A stretch of DNA of 64,000 nucleotides, taken from assembly GCF_002751875.1 (NCBI RefSeq), contig NZ_NMZM01000002.1:124001-188000 (forward strand). Direction: 5' to 3'. Positions 43,405 to 53,902 of this stretch are shown piece after piece. The notes under the pieces were generated by a model. The model had not been told where the DNA came from and made no database searches. It was given only the letters and a program-made list of their open reading frames with translations. The stretch's first letter is position 1, and every line of letters starts with the position of its first letter. The translations under genes were made by a program, and so were the position numbers. The stretch comes from Oceaniglobus indicus (GTDB lineage Bacteria > Pseudomonadota > Alphaproteobacteria > Rhodobacterales > Rhodobacteraceae).

Positions 43405-43432
43405 AAAAGGGCCCCGATCAACACCGGAGCCC
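43405..43432 (-). terminator. Rho-independent terminator of the atp operon
   Basis: Minus strand: GGGCTCCG, 8-nt loop, CGGGGCCC (one G-T pair), then TTTT. It is located 25 bp after the atpC stop, between convergent atpC and DUF1285. Confidence 0.8.
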
Positions 43433-43457
43433 TTGCAGATCCAAATTGACGAGTCGC

Positions 43458-43892
43458 TCAGAGGTTCGGCTGCTTCGGGTTCAGCCCGATATGCGTGCCG
43501 GTGGCAACCATGTCGTTCAGCAGTTTCACCGCATCATCGACCGGGCCGGGTTCGTTGTTGAACTCGCGCACCTTGGCGTGGGCCTCGGCCGCCTGCTGAA
43601 TCCAGTCGTCCAGCGTTTCCTGCGTCACGTCGGCGCGCGGCAGCGCCTGTTCGGCCAGAACCGAAATACCGTCGGCGTTGATCTCGGCAAAGCCGCCGGT
43701 GACCATGTATTCCTCGGTGCCGTCCGGTCCCGTGGCTTTCAACAGGCCGGGACGCAGGATCGTGATCGTCGGCGCATGGCTGGCCATGACCGTCATGTCG
43801 CCTTCCGAACCGGGAATGAGGACTTCGGTCACTTGGGCCGAGGCCAGGCGACGCTCGGGCGAGACGAGGTCGAATTGCATCGTGTCTGCCAT
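43458..43892 (-). CDS. atpC: ATP synthase F1 subunit epsilon
   Basis: A 144-residue central-stalk subunit. [32 protein letters not shown] and [20 protein letters not shown] (in part) are canonical for alphaproteobacterial AtpC: N-terminal beta-sandwich followed by a short helical C-terminus. It regulates rotation and couples the gamma subunit to the c-ring. Last gene of the operon, 62 bp after atpD. Confidence 0.97.
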   Translation of the reverse strand: MADTMQFDLVSPERRLASAQVTEVLIPGSEGDMTVMASHAPTITILRPGLLKATGPDGTEEYMVTGGFAEINADGISVLAEQALPRADVTQETLDDWIQQAAEAHAKVREFNNEPGPVDDAVKLLNDMVATGTHIGLNPKQPNL

Positions 43893-43954
43893 GGTGGCTC
43901 CTTCCGAATCGATACAGGTCGGACCGGCCCCGCATCACGGGACCGGTGTCAGGG

Positions 43955-46265
<2,311 letters not shown>

Positions 46266-46286
46266 TCAGCTGTCCTTTTCGGGTCT

Positions 46287-47825
46287 TCAGGCGGCGAAGT
46301 CGTCGGCGAATTCCTTGATCGCGCTACGAATGCGATCTTCGGCATCGCCCTTCACCTTCGGATCCTCTTCGGTGATCCAGTTCAGCATGTCCTCGTGGTT
46401 GGCATGCAGATGCTTCAGCAGGCCCTGCTCGAACTTGCCGACCGCACTCACCGGGATCTTGTCCAGATAGCCCTTGGTGCCGGCCAGGATGACGCAGACG
46501 ATTTCCGCGTTGGTCAGCGGCGAATACTGCGGCTGCTTCATCAGCTCGGTCAGGCGGGCACCCCGGTTCAGCAACTGCTGGGTCGAGGCGTCGAGGTCGG
46601 ACCCGAACTGGGCGAACGCCGCCATCTCGCGATACTGGGCAAGCTCCAGCTTGACGGGACCGGCGACCGATTTCATCGCGTTGGTCTGGGCCGACGAGCC
46701 GACGCGCGACACCGACAGACCGGTGTTCACGGCAGGGCGGATGCCCTGATAGAACAGTTCGGTTTCCAGGAAGATCTGGCCGTCGGTGATCGAGATCACG
46801 TTGGTCGGAATGAACGCCGAAACGTCGCCACCCTGGGTTTCGATGATCGGCAGCGCGGTCAGCGAACCGGCGCCGTTCTCCTCGTTCAGCTTGGCCGAAC
46901 GTTCCAGCAGGCGGGAGTGGAGGTAGAACACGTCGCCGGGATAGGCTTCACGGCCGGGCGGACGACGCAGCAGCAGCGACATCTGGCGATAGGCCACGGC
47001 CTGTTTCGACAAGTCATCATAGACGATCAGCGCATGGCGCCCGTTGTCGCGGTAATACTCGGCCATGGCCGTCGCGGCATAGGGGGCGAGGAACTGCATC
47101 GGCGCGGGGTCGGATGCGGTCGCGGCAACGATGGTCGTGTATTCGATGGCGCCGGTTTCTTCCAGCTTCTTCACCAGCTGTGCCACGGTCGACCGCTTCT
47201 GGCCGATGGCGACATAGATGCAATACAGCTTCTGGCTCTCGTCCGTGGCCGCGTCGTTGTACGACTTCTGGTTCAGGATCGTATCCAGTGCCACGGCGGT
47301 CTTGCCGGTCTGACGGTCACCGATGATCAGCTCGCGCTGGCCACGGCCGACGGGGATCATGGCGTCGATGGCCTTCATGCCGGTCGCCATCGGCTCGTGC
47401 ACCGACTTGCGCGGGATGATGCCCGGCGCCTTGCTGTCGGCCACGCGACGTTCGGCGGCGTCGATCGGGCCCTTGCCGTCGATGGGGTTGCCAAGACCGT
47501 CGACGACGCGTCCCAGAAGCGCGTCACCGGCGGGCACGTCCACGATCGAGTTGGTGCGCTTGACGACATCGCCTTCCTTGATGTCGCGGTCCGACCCGAA
47601 GATCACGATGCCGACGTTGTCGGTCTCGAGGTTCAGCGCCATGCCGGCGATGCCGCCGGGGAATTCGACCATTTCACCGGCCTGCACGTTGTCCAGGCCG
47701 TGCACACGGGCAATACCGTCACCGACCGACAGCACGCGGCCAACTTCGGCCACATCGGCGTCTTGCCCGAAGTTCTTGATCTGCTCCTTGAGGATCGCAG
47801 AGATTTCGGCAGCTTGGATACCCAT
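46287..47825 (-). CDS. atpA: ATP synthase F1 subunit alpha
   Basis: The 512-residue non-catalytic nucleotide-binding subunit. P-loop GDRQTGKT at 169-176; [15 protein letters not shown] and the [11 protein letters not shown] region are typical. Its ATG overlaps the atpH stop by one base (TAATG). Confidence 0.98.
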   Translation of the reverse strand: MGIQAAEISAILKEQIKNFGQDADVAEVGRVLSVGDGIARVHGLDNVQAGEMVEFPGGIAGMALNLETDNVGIVIFGSDRDIKEGDVVKRTNSIVDVPAGDALLGRVVDGLGNPIDGKGPIDAAERRVADSKAPGIIPRKSVHEPMATGMKAIDAMIPVGRGQRELIIGDRQTGKTAVALDTILNQKSYNDAATDESQKLYCIYVAIGQKRSTVAQLVKKLEETGAIEYTTIVAATASDPAPMQFLAPYAATAMAEYYRDNGRHALIVYDDLSKQAVAYRQMSLLLRRPPGREAYPGDVFYLHSRLLERSAKLNEENGAGSLTALPIIETQGGDVSAFIPTNVISITDGQIFLETELFYQGIRPAVNTGLSVSRVGSSAQTNAMKSVAGPVKLELAQYREMAAFAQFGSDLDASTQQLLNRGARLTELMKQPQYSPLTNAEIVCVILAGTKGYLDKIPVSAVGKFEQGLLKHLHANHEDMLNWITEEDPKVKGDAEDRIRSAIKEFADDFAA

Positions 47826-48385
47826 TATCCGACCTCTTTCATGGTGTTCTGGAGTGCGTTCAGCTTCGCGCGGATCGAGGTATCGATCATCTTGGAGCCG
47901 ACTTTGACGATAAGACCGCCGATGAGCTTCTCATCAACGGCGGTGTTCAGCTTGACGTCTTTGCCGACCGACGCCTTCAGCGTTGCGGCAAGGTCGGATT
48001 TCTGCTTTTCGGTCAGCGCCTTGGCAGACGTCACATCGGCCGTGACCTCACCCTTGGCTTCGGCGATCATGTCGCGCAGCGCCGCGATCATGCTGGGCAG
48101 CACGAACAGGCGCCGCTTGGACGCCATCAGGCGCAGCGTGTTGGCCAGGTTGTTGCCGAGGCCCATCTTGTCGGCGATGGCGCCGATGGCCGCCTGCTGC
48201 TGTTCCCGGGAATAGACGGGCGACGCGATCAGCGAACGGAAATCCTCGCTGTCCTTCAGCGCGGAGTCCAGCGCATCGACGTCCGTTTGCAGTTGATCCA
48301 GCGCGTTTTCATCCTGCGCGAGCGAAAAGATCGCAGAGGCATATCGCCCGGAGATACCTGTGGAAATCGAAGCTGGTTCTGACAC
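47825..48385 (-). CDS. atpH: ATP synthase F1 subunit delta
   Basis: A 186-residue peripheral-stalk subunit linking F1 to the b subunits. N-terminal [13 protein letters not shown] and C-terminal [29 protein letters not shown] (bounded by VDEKLIGG and LNAL) define AtpH. GTG at 48385, reading [10 protein letters not shown], is chosen because Rhodobacterales AtpH proteins start there; a GTG two codons upstream is possible, and the frame is open further with no homology. First gene of atpHAGDC; the F0 genes are not in the window. Confidence 0.95.
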   Translation of the reverse strand: MSEPASISTGISGRYASAIFSLAQDENALDQLQTDVDALDSALKDSEDFRSLIASPVYSREQQQAAIGAIADKMGLGNNLANTLRLMASKRRLFVLPSMIAALRDMIAEAKGEVTADVTSAKALTEKQKSDLAATLKASVGKDVKLNTAVDEKLIGGLIVKVGSKMIDTSIRAKLNALQNTMKEVG

Positions 48386-48446
48386 GTCCACCCTTTCGAA
48401 GCTTCGCCCCCGGGGAATGCCTGACCGGGCACGAAGGGGGCAATTG

Positions 48447-48472
48447 AAAAGACGCCCCCTCGCGGGCGCGTC
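48447..48472 (-). terminator. Hairpin with T-run ahead of atpH
   Basis: Minus strand: GACGCGCCC, 4-nt loop, GGGGGCGTC with one internal G-G mismatch, then TTTT. It could end read-through from the upstream methyltransferase gene, or, if the promoter at 48488-48516 is right, form the first structure of the atp leader and attenuate it. Confidence 0.5.
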
Positions 48473-48487
48473 ATCAAGATCGGGCGT

Positions 48488-48516
48488 CATGTAGCAGAGC
48501 GTTCGACACCCCGCAA
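48488..48516 (-). promoter_or_regulatory. Possible atp operon promoter
   Basis: Minus strand: TTGCGG, 17-bp spacer, TACATG. The implied start near 48481 lies about 95 nt before the atpH GTG. Prediction by eye; the -10 is imperfect. Confidence 0.3.
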
Positions 48517-48823
48517 CCGCTTTAGAACGCCAGTGCGGGTCCGGTTGCCGGTCGGCCACCGCCGCCCCGCAAGACACCGCGCGTCGCGGTCACACCGGAG
48601 CGCCGGCCCGTTCCGGCGCGATACGTTCCGGGTTTCCCGCCCCAATCCCGTTGACGCCACAAACAGGCGGGTTTCACCCCGAAAGACGCGGATCGCGGGA
48701 CAGGTGCGCCATACCCCGTTCGCCGGTTTCCTGCGGCTTTGCCAGAAAATGCACGATCGGATCCGCGCCGCGCTGTCCTTGACGATTCGCGCCCGGACCG
48801 CCCGTTTTCCCGGCAGCCGCCCC

Positions 48824-49570
48824 TCAGGCCGGTTCGGCCTCGGGGCCGGCAATTCCGTCCAGCACGCGCAACGGACGCCGCAGTGATTCCCGCAGCCCGG
48901 GACCGGCCGGGCGCGGCACCTGCTTGCTGACCTCGACCATCAGGACACCGCCGGCATAGCGCCCCGAGACGGCGCTTCCCACCCGCTCCATCAACCCGCC
49001 GGCCCTGAGCCAGAACCGCCGGTCCGACGGCGGCTGAAACAATGCGGCGACATGACGCTGAGGGATCAGCCCGTGGCGTTTCAGTTGCGATTCAAGCTGG
49101 CTCAGGCTGTAGGGGCGCCCAAAGCCGAAGGGGGTGCGATCGCGGCGCGCCCACATTCCGGCCCGGTTCGGCACGATGAACAATCCCCGCCCGCCGGGCG
49201 CCAGAACCCGCCAGCATTCCTCGAGAACCGAGGTCGGATCCTCGCTGGTTTCCAGCCCGTGCATCAGGATCAGCCGATCCGCCGCGCCGCCGTCCAGCGG
49301 CCACAGCGTTTCCTCGCACAGGACCGAAACGTTGGGCTCGCCCGCTGGCCAGTGCATCACGCCCTGCGGCCCCGGCATCAGCCCGACAACCCGCTTGGCT
49401 GCCGGCAGGTAGGGGCGCAAAAGCGGCACCGCGAACCCGTAACCGACCACCGTATCGCCGCGGCGCGGCGGCAACAGCGACACCACCTGCGTTCTGATCG
49501 CCCGTTGCGCCGCACGGCCCAGCGGGGTGCGGTAATAGAAGTTGCGAAGATCGTGAACATCCAGATGCAT
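48824..49570 (-). CDS. SAM-dependent methyltransferase, class I
   Basis: A 248-residue protein with a Methyltransf_11-like fold: a glycine-containing SAM-binding strand [14 protein letters not shown] (unusual in place of the GxGxG loop), [21 protein letters not shown] as post-motif region and [21 protein letters not shown], the hallmark of class I enzymes. ATG at 49570 gives [19 protein letters not shown], the conserved start. It is divergent from gloB, a pairing seen in many Rhodobacterales. Substrate unknown. Confidence 0.85.
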   Translation of the reverse strand: MHLDVHDLRNFYYRTPLGRAAQRAIRTQVVSLLPPRRGDTVVGYGFAVPLLRPYLPAAKRVVGLMPGPQGVMHWPAGEPNVSVLCEETLWPLDGGAADRLILMHGLETSEDPTSVLEECWRVLAPGGRGLFIVPNRAGMWARRDRTPFGFGRPYSLSQLESQLKRHGLIPQRHVAALFQPPSDRRFWLRAGGLMERVGSAVSGRYAGGVLMVEVSKQVPRPAGPGLRESLRRPLRVLDGIAGPEAEPA

Positions 49571-49635
49571 TGAAGTGGCCCGCGATTGCTGCAAGTCTTC
49601 CGATCAGAGTTTTTCCTGAAGGAAGGTGCCCGACC

Positions 49636-50406
49636 ATGACCCTCGAACTTGTCACCGTCCCCTGTCTTTCGGACAATTATGCCTTCCTGCTGCATGAGAG
49701 CAACAGCGGCGCCACGGCCCTGATCGACATTCCCGAGGCCGCGCCCATCGACGCGGCGCTGCGAACGCGCGGCTGGAACCTGAGCGAGGTGTGGCTCACC
49801 CATCATCACGCCGACCACGTTCAGGGCCTGTCCGAGTTGCTGGCGGGACGGGACGGCGTAAGCGTGACAGGTGCCGCTGCCGACGCACATCGCCTGCCGC
49901 CACTTGATCGCCAGGTGGCCGAGGGGGACACGTTCGACTTTGCCGGTCACGCGGTGCACGTCATCGACGTATCCGGCCACACGACCGGGCACATCGCGTT
50001 TCACGTTCCCGATGCCCGCGCCGCGTTCACCGCCGACAGCCTGATGGCCCTGGGGTGCGGTCGCCTGTTCGAGGGGACGCCCGAAACGATGTGGGCGTCG
50101 CTGTCGAAACTGGCCGCGCTCCCCGATGACACGATCATCTGTTCGGGGCATGAATACACCGCCGCAAACGCCCGCTTTGCCCTGACGATCGAACCCGAAA
50201 ACACCGCGTTGCAGGACCGCGCCAAAGCCATCGACGCCGCCCGCGCGAAGGGCGCGCCGACCGTGCCGTCGACCCTGAAGGAAGAACTGGCCACCAATCC
50301 CTTCCTGCGGGCGGGATTGCCGTCGGTCAAATCATTCCTATCTATGGCGGGCGAGAGCGACGCCGCCGTCTTTGCGGAAATCCGGCGCCGCAAGGATTCC
50401 TTCTGA
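49636..50406 (+). CDS. gloB: Hydroxyacylglutathione hydrolase (glyoxalase II)
   Basis: A 256-residue metallo-beta-lactamase-fold enzyme that hydrolyses S-lactoylglutathione to lactate and glutathione, the second step of methylglyoxal detoxification. Metal-binding THHHADH at 55-61 (His56, His58, Asp60, His61), then HVIDVSGHTTGHI, and the C-terminal ICSGHEYTAANARFAL typical of GloB. ATG at 49636 follows GAAGGAAGG. Confidence 0.95.
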   Translation: MTLELVTVPCLSDNYAFLLHESNSGATALIDIPEAAPIDAALRTRGWNLSEVWLTHHHADHVQGLSELLAGRDGVSVTGAAADAHRLPPLDRQVAEGDTFDFAGHAVHVIDVSGHTTGHIAFHVPDARAAFTADSLMALGCGRLFEGTPETMWASLSKLAALPDDTIICSGHEYTAANARFALTIEPENTALQDRAKAIDAARAKGAPTVPSTLKEELATNPFLRAGLPSVKSFLSMAGESDAAVFAEIRRRKDSF

Positions 50407-50580
50407 CATCACCGCAATGACGCGGCATCCGACCGACCACACGGCAACGCCCATCAAAATGTGAACTGTTTGCCAAAGAAAAGTCTTGAAGCATGGCCAT
50501 AAAAAACCAAGCTTTAAGGTTAAGGGGCCAAGGTCGCGAATGGGCCCATCCTTCACGACCAAGACAAAGGAGCACGCAAC
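50407..50580. other. AT-rich leader region of clpA
   Basis: A 174-bp gap whose 50455-50525 part is markedly richer in A and T than anything around it. I find no -35/-10 pair with good spacing. AAAGGAG at 50565-50571 is the clpA ribosome-binding site. clpS, often found just before clpA, is not here. Confidence 0.5.
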
Positions 50581-52899
50581 GTGCCTTCATTTTCATCGAC
50601 GCTTGAGCAGGCAATCCACGCGGCACTGGCCCTTGCCAACGCCCGCCACCACGAACTTGCAACACTCGAACATCTCTTGCTTGCCCTGACGGACGAGCCC
50701 GAGGCCGCCAAGGTGATGAAAGCCTGCTCCGTCGACCTTGAGGATCTCAAAACAACGCTGGTCGAATTCATCGACGACGATCTGTCAACGCTGATCACCG
50801 ACGTCGAAGGGTCCGAAGCGGTGCCGACTGCGGCGTTCCAGCGGGTGATCCAGCGTGCCGCGATCCATGTCCAGTCGTCCGGTCGCACCGAAGTGACCGG
50901 CGCCAACGTGCTGGTCGCGATCTTCGCCGAACGCGAAAGCAACGCCGCCTATTTCCTTCAGGAACAGGATATGACGCGCTATGACGCCGTCAACTTCATC
51001 GCCCACGGCGTGGCCAAGGATCCGTCCTATGGCGAAAGCCGCCCGGTTTCCGGCGCACCCGAAGCCGACGACGACACCACCGTGGACGAAGGCGATCAGA
51101 AGGAATCGGCGCTGGCGAAATACTGCGTCGATCTGAACACCAAGTCCCGCAAGGGCGATGTCGACCCGTTGATCGGCCGCGAGGCCGAGGTTGAACGCTG
51201 TATCCAGGTGCTGTGCCGCCGACGCAAGAACAACCCGCTTCTGGTGGGCGATCCCGGCGTGGGCAAGACCGCCATCGCCGAAGGGCTGGCCCTCAAGATC
51301 GTGCGCGGCGAAACCCCTGAGGTTCTGTCGGGGGCGACCATCTTCTCGCTCGACATGGGCGCGCTGCTGGCCGGCACCCGCTATCGTGGCGATTTCGAGG
51401 AACGCCTGAAGGCCGTAGTGACCGAGCTTGAGGATCACCCCGATGCGGTTCTGTTCATCGACGAGATCCATACCGTGATCGGTGCCGGTGCGACCTCCGG
51501 CGGCGCGATGGATGCGTCCAACCTGCTGAAACCCGCGTTGCAGGGCGGCAAGCTGCGCTGCATGGGGTCGACCACCTACAAGGAATTCCGCCAGCATTTC
51601 GAAAAGGACCGCGCCCTGTCGCGCCGGTTCCAGAAGATCGACGTGAACGAACCCTCGGTCGAGGATACCGTCAAGATCCTGAAGGGTCTGAAGGAGTATT
51701 TCGAGGACCACCACCACATCAAGTACACGGCCGATGCGATCAAGACGGCGGTCGAACTGTCCGCGCGTTACATCAACGACCGCAAGCTGCCCGACAAGGC
51801 CATCGACGTCATCGACGAGGCCGGCGCGGCGCAGCACCTGGTCGCCGAATCCAAGCGCCGCAAGACCATCGGCACCAAGGAAATCGAGGCCGTCGTGGCC
51901 AAGATCGCGCGCATCCCGTCCAAGAACGTGTCCAAGAACGACGCCGAAGTGCTGCGCGACCTCGAAGGGTCGCTGAAGCGGGTCGTCTTCGGTCAGGACG
52001 CGGCCATCACGGCCCTGGCGTCGGCCATCAAGCTGGCCCGCGCCGGTCTGCGCGAACCCGAAAAGCCCATCGGCAACTATCTGTTCGCCGGGCCGACGGG
52101 TGTGGGCAAGACCGAGGTGGCGAAACAGCTGGCCGATACACTGGGCGTCGAACTGCTGCGTTTCGACATGTCGGAATACATGGAGAAACACGCCGTCTCG
52201 CGCCTGATCGGCGCGCCCCCGGGTTATGTCGGGTTCGATCAGGGTGGCATGCTGACCGATGGTGTCGACCAGCACCCCCATTGCGTGCTGTTGCTGGACG
52301 AGATCGAAAAGGCACACCCGGATGTCTTCAACATCCTGTTGCAGGTGATGGACCACGGCAAGCTGACCGATCACAACGGCCGCGCGGTGGATTTCCGCAA
52401 CGTCGTGCTGATCATGACCTCGAACGCGGGGGCGGCGGACATGCAGAAAGCGGCCATCGGCTTTGGCCGCGACAAGCGCGAGGGCGAGGATACGGCCGCC
52501 ATCGAACGCACGTTCACGCCCGAATTCCGCAACCGTCTGGATGCGGTGATCTCGTTCGGCGCGCTGCCGAAAGAGGTGATCATGCAGGTGGTCGAAAAGT
52601 TCGTCCTGCAACTGGAAGCGCAACTGCTGGACCGCAATGTCGCCATCGAACTGACTGCGCCGGCCGCCGAATGGCTGGCCGACAAGGGTTATGACGACAA
52701 GATGGGCGCACGCCCGCTGGGTCGGGTGATCCAGGAGCACATCAAGAAGCCGCTGGCCGAGGAACTTCTGTTCGGCAAGTTGGCCAAGGGTGGCGTCGTG
52801 CGCGTGGGGGTGAAGGACGGCAAGATCGATCTTCAGATCGATCCGCCCGAAACCCGGCGGCTGTCGTCCAAGAAGCCGCCGCTTCTGACCGCAGATTAG
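50581..52899 (+). CDS. clpA: ATP-dependent Clp protease ATP-binding subunit ClpA
   Basis: A 772-residue Hsp100 unfoldase that feeds substrates to ClpP. N-terminal Clp repeat domain ([21 protein letters not shown]), first AAA+ module with Walker A GDPGVGKT near 223-230, second with GPTGVGKT near 504-511, and DSEYMEK-like [21 protein letters not shown] (in part). Start is GTG at 50581, nine bases after AAAGGAG. Absence of a ClpB-type coiled coil between the modules, and the N-domain, point to ClpA. Confidence 0.96.
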   Translation: MPSFSSTLEQAIHAALALANARHHELATLEHLLLALTDEPEAAKVMKACSVDLEDLKTTLVEFIDDDLSTLITDVEGSEAVPTAAFQRVIQRAAIHVQSSGRTEVTGANVLVAIFAERESNAAYFLQEQDMTRYDAVNFIAHGVAKDPSYGESRPVSGAPEADDDTTVDEGDQKESALAKYCVDLNTKSRKGDVDPLIGREAEVERCIQVLCRRRKNNPLLVGDPGVGKTAIAEGLALKIVRGETPEVLSGATIFSLDMGALLAGTRYRGDFEERLKAVVTELEDHPDAVLFIDEIHTVIGAGATSGGAMDASNLLKPALQGGKLRCMGSTTYKEFRQHFEKDRALSRRFQKIDVNEPSVEDTVKILKGLKEYFEDHHHIKYTADAIKTAVELSARYINDRKLPDKAIDVIDEAGAAQHLVAESKRRKTIGTKEIEAVVAKIARIPSKNVSKNDAEVLRDLEGSLKRVVFGQDAAITALASAIKLARAGLREPEKPIGNYLFAGPTGVGKTEVAKQLADTLGVELLRFDMSEYMEKHAVSRLIGAPPGYVGFDQGGMLTDGVDQHPHCVLLLDEIEKAHPDVFNILLQVMDHGKLTDHNGRAVDFRNVVLIMTSNAGAADMQKAAIGFGRDKREGEDTAAIERTFTPEFRNRLDAVISFGALPKEVIMQVVEKFVLQLEAQLLDRNVAIELTAPAAEWLADKGYDDKMGARPLGRVIQEHIKKPLAEELLFGKLAKGGVVRVGVKDGKIDLQIDPPETRRLSSKKPPLLTAD

Positions 52900-52909
52900 A
52901 GCGCGCTTC

Positions 52910-53896
52910 GTGCCTGGCACCGCGCACTTCGGTCTTGCGCTGATCCTCACGGGCTCCCTCGCGTCGCCGCTGGCCGCGAGGGAGCCCGTTTTGAATCCGC
53001 CATTGGACTGCACGCTGGGCAAGACCTGTTTCATCCAGCAATATACCGACACCGATCCGGGTCCGGGATCCGCAGACTACATGTGCGGCCCGCTGAGCTA
53101 TGATGGGCACAAGGGCACGGATTTTGCCCTGCCTTCGATTGCGGCGATGCGCGCGGGGGTCGATGTCTATCCCGCAGCCCCGGGCACGGTCACCGGCGTG
53201 CGCGACGGGATGGAGGACGTGCTTCAGGGTCAGTCCGGCGCGCCGGATGTCAGCGATCGCGAATGCGGCAACGGCGTCGTCATCGATCACGGCGGCGGAT
53301 GGGAAACCCAGTATTGCCACATGAAACGCGGATCGGTCCGGGTGCGGCGCGGCAACAAAGTGAACAATGCCACGGTCATCGGCCAGGCGGGGTTCAGCGG
53401 TCTGGCGGCATTTCCGCATCTGCACTTGTCCGTGCGCAAGGATGGCACGGTGGTCGATCCGTTCAACCCCGAAGGTCTGGCCAAATGCGACGGCGCGCCT
53501 GCCGATACACTGTGGCAGACGCCGCCGGCCTATCGCCCCGGTGGCTTGATCGCGGCCGGGTTCTTCCCCGGCGTTCCCGATTACGAAACGGTGCGCGCCG
53601 GTGCCGCCGCGCCCCCGACCATTGCCGGCGATGCAGGTGCCCTGGTCATCTGGGGATTCGCGTTCGGCGGCCGGGCGGGCGATCAGCTCTCGCTGGAATT
53701 TGCCGGGCCGGATGGTTCGGTTCTGTCGGAAACGGTCGACCTTGACCGGAACCAGGCGCAATTCTATCGCGCCGTCGGCCGGCGCGCGCCCGATGGCGGC
53801 TGGCCCGCGGGCGAATATCTGGGCCTTGTGCGGATGCTGCGCGACGGGGTCGAGATCGACAGCCGGGCGGCCGATGTCCGCATAAGCGAAGATTAA
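52910..53896 (+). CDS. M23 family metallopeptidase (LytM-like)
   Basis: A 328-residue exported protein. Signal peptide through about residue 23 (SLASPLAA). Zinc-peptidase motifs: His67 and Asp71 in GHKGTD, His137 in QYCHM, and His170/His172 in PHLHL, all LytM ligands/catalytic residues, so it is probably an active peptidoglycan endopeptidase rather than an EnvC-type inactive form. A C-terminal beta-rich domain (about 220-328) follows. The GTG start at 52910 lies 10 bp after clpA with no obvious Shine-Dalgarno; it may depend on clpA translation. Confidence 0.88.
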   Translation: MPGTAHFGLALILTGSLASPLAAREPVLNPPLDCTLGKTCFIQQYTDTDPGPGSADYMCGPLSYDGHKGTDFALPSIAAMRAGVDVYPAAPGTVTGVRDGMEDVLQGQSGAPDVSDRECGNGVVIDHGGGWETQYCHMKRGSVRVRRGNKVNNATVIGQAGFSGLAAFPHLHLSVRKDGTVVDPFNPEGLAKCDGAPADTLWQTPPAYRPGGLIAAGFFPGVPDYETVRAGAAAPPTIAGDAGALVIWGFAFGGRAGDQLSLEFAGPDGSVLSETVDLDRNQAQFYRAVGRRAPDGGWPAGEYLGLVRMLRDGVEIDSRAADVRISED

Positions 53897-53902
53897 CGCC
53901 GC

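Larger units (their letters stand above)
48386..48823. other. Intergenic region upstream of the atp operon
   Basis: A 438-bp stretch without a gene I can support. It contains a possible promoter and a hairpin followed by four T close to atpH; nearer the methyltransferase gene I see only GC-rich sequence with spurious open frames. Confidence 0.5.

Noticed and set aside
48487-48886. Small genes in the gap upstream of atpH
   Set aside because: Open frames on both strands have Arg/Pro-rich composition, no Shine-Dalgarno and no family resemblance.
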